A stretch of DNA of 64,000 nt from Aradus depressus (Eukaryota > Arthropoda > Insecta > Hemiptera > Aradidae): contig OY759222.1 in the NCBI GenBank assembly GCA_963662175.1, positions 17,556,222 through 17,620,221 on the forward strand, in the 5' to 3' direction. The notes under the pieces were generated by a model. The model searched no databases. It was not told the origin of the DNA and saw only the letters and a list, made by a program, of their open reading frames with translations. The translations under genes and the position numbers were made by a program. Within the stretch, counting starts at the first letter, position 1. Every line of letters starts with the position of its first letter. Positions 57,465 to 64,000 of this stretch are shown here, piece by piece.

Positions 57465-57960
57465 GTTGGTATACGTTAAAGACCTTCAACTTTGGTAACA
57501 AAAACTGGACAGGTAAAATTTTAGACTCCCATTTTACGTAGGCGATAGGGCCGGGCCTACCATAGGGCGAAGTCCCAGGGGGCGCCTCAGTAGTAAAGAA
57601 AAATAAAGGGAAAAAAAAAAAAAAAAATTCGCCTTTCAATGTTTTGATTGCGAGCATGTGGATAGTATGGTATGTGAATGACCTTATCTGTTGAGACTCG
57701 CACGGGTCGAGTGCGCGGGCGGGGCACCACCGGTATAGATACTGTGAAGTACAGTGCCAACGAGCATGGTTTTCAATCGACAAATTAGACAGAGACTTAA
57801 GATGTCGAGATCTTCCAAGTTCCATGCTTGCACGCACAACTGGTATATATTAGGGGCAAGCAAGAGGGGCGCCATTATTGGATCTCCATCCTAAAACTGG
57901 CCTCGGACCGGCACTGGTAGGCGATATTAAAAACCTCGTTATGCCCAGGCATGACTCACA
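57465..57960 (+). repeat. SINE-A 3' part split by a hAT MITE
   Basis: SINE sequence (cgttaaagacc, gactcccatttt) stops at 57546 and resumes at 57918 (taggcgatattaaaaacctc, then gcccaggcatgactca). Confidence 0.75.
57547..57916. mobile_element. hAT-type MITE with 8-bp TSD, nested in SINE-A
   Basis: Starts agggccgggcctaccatagg, ends ggcctcggaccggcactg; the ends are imperfect inverted repeats with the hAT-like GGCCGG core. The perfect 8-bp duplication taggcgat lies at 57539-57546 and 57918-57925. A 132-codon reverse frame through it is not a recognisable protein. Confidence 0.82.
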
Positions 57961-58110
57961 AAAACAACTCACACTAAGATGAGGCTCCCTCCAATAATTG
58001 TCAACGAGGAATTTAGAAATGTACTCTTAGTTAAATTTATTATTTGACATTAAATCGTTGTATAAATATTTAATTTCGACGGAATGTATTACCTATTCCC
58101 TTTTTTAAGT

Positions 58111-58295
58111 GTTCGTAAACTCTGTTTAAACATGATTTTTTGGAAGTGTGTGATGTGAGAATGATACATCGAATTCGTTTAGCTTTTTATATATGCTTTT
58201 TCATCACACACTTCCAAAAAATCATGTTTAAACAGAGTTTACGAACTTGTGAGAATGATACATCGAATTCGTTTAGCTTTTTATATATGCTTTTT
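58111..58295. repeat. 45-bp perfect inverted repeat with duplicated spacer
   Basis: 58111-58155 and 58202-58246 are exact reverse complements. The 46-bp spacer (58156-58201, tgagaatgatacatcgaatt...) is repeated exactly at 58250-58295, just after the right arm. This lies about 150 bp upstream of the putative promoter of the next gene. Confidence 0.97.
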
Positions 58296-58439
58296 CAAGT
58301 TGATAAAAGAACACTGAATAAAAAAGTGTCAATTTTGAAGATCCCGCAATGAAAACCGATTGACCAATAAGAAGTAAGGAAAGACGCATGCGTACATATG
58401 TCGATTTATCAGGCATTAGTGCCTTCGGGGTTTAGTCGG

Positions 58440-58532
58440 CTTTTGCTGTCACTCATGTGTTGGTCTTGTTTGTTTTGATTAATACTGTTTATTCACACGT
58501 GACTTACCCTGGTAGTTCCTTTTATATTCCAA
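58440..58532 (+). promoter_or_regulatory. Candidate promoter / untranslated first exon
   Basis: Sequence less AT-rich than its surroundings, ending at a consensus splice donor (CAA/gtaagttt at 58533). An acceptor at 59331 (tttattag) leads directly to an ATG. Assigned as the leader of the gene at 59333 by inference. Confidence 0.4.
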
Positions 58533-59332
58533 GTAAGTTTTCTTTATTAGGTACCTTAAATAATTTTAATTCTTTTTAATGAGTATTGAATTTTGAGAGT
58601 TTATATATTTCTATCTAAATGTTGTTTTGGTCTGAGTTTTAAATTATTTTCTCGGTCATATCGTTTTCTTTATATAATAAGATATGTGCTTGTGTTATAT
58701 GTGTCCTTTATGATAGAAATAACTTTGTTTTCTTTTTATCAACAAAAAAAAATCATTATTTCCTCTTCATTACTAATTGTGAAATAACAATAGAAAAAAA
58801 CTTCATTTTTCGCTTAATAACATTGAGAAATATGTACCTACATATTAAGAATTAATATGTACTAGTCCCGCAAAATCAGCCGAGGAATGAGGCTCATTAT
58901 CCCTCTGTTGTTATTATTTTCATTTAAAAAACAACTAGACAGGCTCCAAAACTTTTATTTTTGCCTCTGACTAAATATTATATTCTTCTGGAGATGCAAA
59001 TAATTGTTTCTTCCAACCAATAGCACATCAGACGATAATTACGCAAGTATTTTATAGTTTTAGATTTTTCTTTTTACTCAGCTTACACATTTTGAGCTTA
59101 AAAGTAATCAAATATTAAAATTAAATATTTTTTCAATGGTATCATGTTTTTTTGAATGACTTTTAAAGCCGGTAAATTATTGTAATAATCCCTTGTATAA
59201 ACATGTGCTTCAATGGCACTTTGCCAATTTGACGGTTTTTGTTGGTTATTTCCAGGTTTATTGAGGTCAAATTTTTAATATAATTGTCTTTATTATTTAA
59301 CTAATATATATTTGTTTTTATATTTTATTAGA

Positions 59333-62300
59333 ATGAGCAGTAGTGGTGCGAGAAACGTTTCGGAGGAGCAAATGCTTCTGACGGACAGAACAAGAAATGG
59401 AACAAATATTTTGGCAGCAAATAATGGGAAACTTGGTGAATATTTTTTTTATTTTTTGTTATTATTATTATATAATATGTCTACCTTTGTTTTATAATAA
59501 CAGTATCATACAAGGACACGTTCTAAAATAAATGTACTTATTTATAAATAGGTTGGAATGCCTGCCTTTGTAAATGTCACATATTAGTTTTCTGAAAGCA
59601 TGCTCCTGTCACCCTCAATTATTATTTCCTCAGAAAGGAGCAGTCACTAAAGATATATGAGAGCGCTCGTACCTCAATATGCGTGCTTGATCGCAGGTTC
59701 GAAACCCGGCCGAAGCTCTTAGTTTTATTTTATCTGGGAGAAAAACCATAAAAATGAGGGATTCTCATGTTCACTAGAGTGACGAAAAAGCGCTCTGGTC
59801 GTAGGCGATTATGACCTTGTTGTAAAAGCCCGGGCATGAGTCATAATAACTAAAGCATATGAAGTATAGGGGAAGTTATGCAATCGGTCGTTTTATTGTT
59901 TTCCGATACCCTGATTCCAAAAATGAAAAGAAAAATTCGACCTGTCTGTCTGTCTGAACACCACATAACTCCTGCATTGTCATGATTTGCTGGTAAAAAC
60001 CCTATGTTTGAAGTTACTTTTCTGAAAATGACTAAATTAATAATTGAAAAAGTTGTAAATTTGCTTTAGGAAACTAATAGCAGATATAGTCTTCATAAAT
60101 GCGGCGTTGTCCGGTGAAAAATGTTCAATATTAAAATTTGAAAACTGACATTATTGCAGAGATATTGTGAAATAATTCAAATGGACTTGAAAAATAAAAT
60201 GAAACTTGTTTATTTAAGATATTGTCTAATTTCACTAACTACTATTAGTTAGTTAGTGAAATTAGACAATATCTTAAATAAACAAGTTTTATTTTATTTT
60301 TCAAGTCCAATATTAAAATTTTTTTTTTTTTCTTTCTTTTTTAGGTTTCCATCCATTATTAACCCTACTGGAAGGGAATATATTTAACTGCATGCTCCAT
60401 ATATATATTTCATTCTTAAACAAAACTGAATTTGGAATTTTACACACATTAATTTAGCTAGATACCAAAAATGTGTCTGCAACCAATCTGCATTATACCT
60501 GAATTATCCGAATCTAAAATCGAATTTAGTTTTCGAATTGACATTTAACGCTATGCGAAGTATAGGGGAAAGTTTCTAATCGACCAAAGTTTTTCTAATT
60601 CCAAAAAAGAAAAATCCTGTCTTTCTGCGTGTGTCCATGGTACACGATAACTTCCAATAGAATGATTTCATCGATACGAAATTTTATATGTGTATTCAGA
60701 ACCCCATAAGGATGACTCATATTAATTTTCAGCAGAATTGGCCGAAGGGAAAGAAGGGATCAGAGGATTTTCAACTGAAAACCCCCAATAACTGTCGATG
60801 TAATGAATGTATCGATACCACATTCAGTATGTAAATTCAATACCCATTAATGATAACACCTTAAGTTTCTGCTAAAGGTAAAGAGGCTCAACACAAAAAC
60901 CTCAATAACTACCGAAGTAATGTACCGACACGAAATTTTATAATATATTTAAGAAATTCCAGAGTGTGATTTCTATTGATTTAAGTCTATTCGTTAGTTT
61001 TAAAGGGAGAGCGGAAACAAATATTTCGTGCTGGGGAAGTAAAATTGTGCTCATGCTCTTTAATTAGCATTTCAGTTTAAGGCAGATAAATTAATGTCAG
61101 AGAAACCCACAAAAAACATTTAATTTCCCTTGTGACTGCTAATGAAACTGGAAGTTCAGGGTCGAGGTTTGATTTATTTGTTTACGGGAATGGAATGTTT
61201 TGTTGATACTTCAACTTTCATAAACAGATAAGATACTCGATATTGTACTAGGTGTGCAATGCATTCTGCTGTTTGCAAAAACTGAGCTGAGTCAGGCATA
61301 TCTGTATAAAAAACTCAGTTGATGATTTAATAATTATCAGTAACTTCTCACCCTCACAAAATTCTTTTTACTATGTGTTCTTTGTATGTTGAAAAAAAGT
61401 CGAGGTTTGTACGTTAGAACACTGAAAAAAACGGCTCAAAAAAAGTGGTGTCCGATGGTAAACCGAAAAGGCTTCGCCCGGATTTTTACATTTGAAATAG
61501 AAAAATTCTATTTTGCGCGAGAATTTTGTCTCTCAATTGATTTCAATGGGGATTTCGTTTTTCGGTGATTATTCCTCCGTGGTATGTTCGATTTCAGATT
61601 TTTACTAGTAAACCATCGTCACCGTGTCCACTACCATCGTGGCAAATTTCAATGTGATCGGTAAAGGGGTTTAGGAGGAGTACGAGTACAACGAAATACA
61701 TGAGTCGCCTAAGAAAGAGCTTCGTAAACTCAGCTTAATAATAATATTTATTGCATATTTGTTAGTAAGTTAATTTCTCATAGAAATAAAATACGTCTTC
61801 CCAGTGTTATCGTCTCACCAGTATATCGCTCACCCCTAATTCCCCCTTCCCTTTTTTCCCCATTTGGCTGAAAATTTATAGATGCCGTCGTTAGAATGTT
61901 CTTGATACCCACATAAAATTTCGTGTCAATAGATTCTGTCGGGAGTTATCGTGTTCACACAGACACAAGCAAAGACTTTTTTTTTTTTTGACGTCAAAAC
62001 GTCTATTCGCTCGTTAAGCACAGTGATAGCCGGTCAAACTTTCTTGTGTTACAAAATACCGTCAGATTTCAATCGATAATAACTATGAGACTAATAATGC
62101 GATAACAACGGTTGAGGTCACAATGGATAGAGCATGTCTGTACGTGTTTGTTGTGCAATGTTTGTTTTGCCTGTGACGTTATCGGGCTAGAGTGGGCGCC
62201 GGCGGATGATCGTTGCGAATTAGCGTTGTGTAAAATTAGAAATTAGTATAGCGTAATAACGCGTTTAGATAGGACGTTGATTCGGGTGTCATTGTGAAGA

Positions 62301-62966
62301 GCTTAAGGAGCACTACTAGGACTCGAAAGTGAAACAATAAAAATATTCGCCGAAATGTATGATTTTATCCCGAAATTTCACGGAAAATCTACGGCGTGAA
62401 CCTTGACTACGCCTTAATGTTTTTTTTTTTTTCATATTTGGAATCTAGAGGTCAGATAACATGAAATTCCATTGAAAACTCCACATCGAATTTTTTGACT
62501 GATTACATAGCCTCCCCTATCCTACTTCGTATAGCGGGGAAAGAAATATTAAAACAGCGGAAATTCAACAAAACATTTCAAATAAAAGTTTCCTACTTAA
62601 TACGAGTATCTAATACTAAGATAAATAATCTTAACGATTAGCAAGTATCTCTATATATATTTAATACTTTTTCAAAAAATAGTAACGATGCGTTGATATC
62701 TATTGATATTTTGTGGGAACAGGCTCTATAGATAAGGTTGTCTATAATCTCATATTCTTTAGGATATTGTAAATGTTGAAATAAAAGGTTCTGTTTCATC
62801 AAGACTGTTAGATTTGTGTTATGATTTTTAATTTACAGCCATTTCCAAACACAGCAGAGGTAACCATGAGTATTTTAAGGATTGATTTATTTCATTTTAA
62901 TGATTGATCACTCATTTACAGAGTTCTCAGCTTGAAGATGCACTTCGTAAAATGACCTTAGCATAA
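59333..62966 (+). CDS. Unrecognised small protein gene, incompletely resolved
   Basis: The first coding exon is 59333-59435 (MSSSGARNVSEEQMLLTDRT, then RNGTNILAANNGKL), with acceptor just upstream and donor G/gtgaat. Two candidate 3' exons follow: 62839-62859 (21 nt, PFPNTAE) and 62922-62966 (SSQLEDALRKMTLA, stop), both with good AG and GT sites, then AATAAA at 62994. The first exon ends in phase 1 while PFPNTAE requires phase 0, so at least one exon between is missing from this model. Direct splicing would end in FSA after about 45 aa. Another possible exon starts at 60345 after a long pyrimidine tract and would end the protein at a stop near 60458. I do not recognise the family. The protein is small, polar and without a signal peptide. 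Confidence 0.45.
59660..59855 (+). repeat. SINE-A, internally deleted
   Basis: Degenerate head, B box (gcaggttcgaaacccgg) and 3' end (gcccgggcatgagtcat). About 140 bp of the body is missing. Confidence 0.85.
59865..59990 (-). repeat. MITE-1 terminal fragment
   Basis: 'gaagtataggggaagttatg' followed by 'caatcggtcg' and 'ccacataactcctgcattg'. Confidence 0.7.
60183..60308. mobile_element. Foldback (FB) element, ~126-bp near-perfect palindrome
   Basis: Arms containing 'gtttatttaagatattgtct' and its reverse complement meet almost without a loop (actactattagttagttagt). It ends about 35 bp before the acceptor-like pyrimidine tract at 60317-60344. Confidence 0.93.
60552..61046 (-). mobile_element. 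MITE-1, best full-length copy
   Basis: The most complete copy of the commonest DNA repeat here. One end reads 'gcgaagtataggggaa' and the other 'cgtgctggggaagtaaa', so with the other copies the termini are TACTTCCCCAGC and its reverse complement. Internal modules repeat the theme 'ataactgccgatgtaatg' + 'aatgtatcgac' three times, separated by 'gattttcagc' + 'cgaagggaaag' and purine-rich blocks. No coding capacity. Superfamily unassigned because no target-site duplication was secured. Confidence 0.82.
61248..61737 (+). repeat. ~560-bp dispersed segment, copy 2
   Basis: 'aggtgtgcaatgcattctgc' to 'gcttcgtaaactcagctt', matching 55045-55607 with some deletions. No outer TIRs are present. Confidence 0.82.
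61800..62555 (+). repeat. MITE-1 split by an insertion
   Basis: MITE-1 from about 61830 (cctaattcccccttccc) to the T run at 61989, resuming at 62420 (T run, then catatttggaatctagaggt) to 'atagcggggaaag'. Confidence 0.78.
61990..62419 (+). mobile_element. Unidentified ~430-bp insertion at the same poly-T site
   Basis: Starts GACGTCAAAACGTCTATT, close to the start of the 50836 block, and ends at a T run. The interior contains 'gcgccggcggatgatcg', is less AT-rich than its surroundings and has no long frame. The interior is not clearly alike between the two blocks. Confidence 0.55.
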
Positions 62967-62993
62967 CATTTTCCTTATCTAAATCATTGCACT

Positions 62994-62999
62994 AATAAA
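62994..62999 (+). terminator. Poly(A) signal of the small gene
   Basis: AATAAA 28 nt after the stop codon of the last candidate exon (62966). Confidence 0.5.
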
Positions 63000-63009
63000 A
63001 TTATCTGTT

Positions 63010-63514
63010 ATATAATAATACAATGAATAATGTTCTCGTACAACTTTTTTATTAAAAAAGATAATCCTAAAGCTATTAATTAGGTTTGCACCGTCTATCT
63101 TGTTCAGTTATGAATAAAAATATCTATATTAATAAAGTTGAAACTGGAGTTGTTCGTAGCGTTCTTATAAGCGCGATTGAAAAATAGGCTATGTGGCGTC
63201 TTGAAATATTGGAAGGGAGGGTTGTGGAGGGGTCCGAAAGATAAAAATGAGCGCTAGCGTTTTAACGTTTGATAGGATTTTACTAAAATTTTACTTGTAG
63301 CACCTCTTTTTTAGTCCGATTGAAAAATAGGTTATGTGTCAAAACATAAAATGAGTACTTATCTCTTTAAAAGTTGTTCTGATTTTGATGTCATGAATAC
63401 TCGTATACCGAAGAATGACCTAGAAATCGCATGAGTGATAGTCAGTTTTCTGAGCAACGCCGGTTAATACTGCTAGTGAATAATGCCGTACACCTTTCTT
63501 AGTTAATTAAAACC
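63010..63514. other. No gene seen
   Basis: AT-rich sequence with two similar stretches, 'gattgaaaaataggctatgt' near 63175 and 'gattgaaaaataggttatgt' near 63320, so an old ~145-bp duplication. No coding signal. Confidence 0.5.
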
Positions 63515-64000
63515 AAAAAAGTGTTGAATGAATGTGTTTATATTCATAGTAACTGGAATGAATGTGTTTATATTCATAGTATTTATAGCAAATGTTGGAT
63601 GAATGTGTTTATATTAATAGTATTTATAGTAAATGTTGAATGAATGTGTTTATATTCATAGTAACTGTGGATTGCATATGTTTATAATCATTGTAGTTAT
63701 AGTAAATGTTGAATAAATGTATTTATATTCATAGTAGTTATTGTAAATATTGAGTGAATGTGTTTATATTCATAGTATTTATAGTAAATATTGAGTGAAT
63801 GTGTTTATATTCATAGTATTTATAGTAAATATTGAGTGAATGTGTTTATATTCATAGTATTTATAGTAAATATTGAGTGAATGTGTTTATATTCATTGTA
63901 TTTATAGTAAATGTAGAATGAATGTGTTTATATTCATAGTATTTGTAGTAAATGTTGAAAGAATGTGTTATATTCATAGTATTTATAGTAAATGTTGGTA
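63515..64000 (+). repeat. 41-bp tandem array (minisatellite/satellite), continues past the window
   Basis: About 11-12 units of 'gaatgtgtttatattcatag' + 'tatttatagtaaatgttga', nearly identical in the middle and more variable at the left edge. Each unit holds 'atgtgtttatattcat', an imperfect dyad. The right boundary is outside the window. Confidence 0.95.

Noticed and set aside
1255..60000. tRNA-like sequences with A and B boxes as functional tRNA genes
   Set aside because: Each is fused to the same ~270-bp non-tRNA body or truncated, and the acceptor stem does not close; they are SINE heads.
55288..61568. Similar short frames in the two 560-bp segments as a conserved peptide
   Set aside because: Reading frame is not kept between copies (indels), so no evidence of coding constraint.
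63515..64000. 41-bp repeats as a CRISPR array
   Set aside because: The full 41 bp repeats without unique spacers.

Overview
The window is animal nuclear DNA, most probably insect. It has spliced genes with strong insect and human relatives, R1-type and Jockey-type LINE remnants, a mariner element, and tRNA-derived SINEs whose youngest copies end in (AACCT)n, a permutation of the insect telomere unit. It is AT-rich and gene-poor. The order is not determined; Hemiptera is only a guess.

Layout. 1-23.2 kb: no gene I can support; a mosaic of tRNA-SINEs, a C-rich MITE family, foldback elements, a pogo-type MITE and a Tigger transposase scrap, plus one GC-rich promoter-like patch near 22.0 kb. 23.2-32.9 kb (+): MAEA, an E3 ligase subunit of the GID/CTLH complex, eight coding exons, 384 aa. 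Its sixth intron is a U12-type AT-AC intron. 36.5-40.2 kb (-): a three-exon gene for a 311-aa protein with a degenerate TXNDC17-like thioredoxin fold between lysine-rich tails. 41.2-51.6 kb (+): TMEM129, an ER membrane RING E3 ligase, seven coding exons, 386 aa, divergent from the previous gene across about 1 kb. 51.9-58 kb: a tandem duplication split by a solo LTR, and nested DNA transposons. 58.4-63.0 kb (+): an unrecognised small gene with a 21-nt candidate microexon, only partly resolved. 63.5 kb to the end: a 41-bp tandem array running out of the window.

Two of the three well-supported genes encode ubiquitin ligases, but they act in different places (cytosolic/nuclear GID complex versus ER-associated degradation), so nothing shows that they work together. 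The repeats are heavily nested: SINE in mariner, hAT MITEs inside a C-rich MITE and inside a SINE, solo LTR in a tandem duplication. Several insertions have clean target-site duplications that fix the element ends. I found no CRISPR array, no rRNA or functional tRNA gene, no endogenous virus, and no evidence for a new multi-gene system. The most unusual items are the AT-AC intron, the lysine-tailed thioredoxin-like protein and the telomere-like SINE tail.
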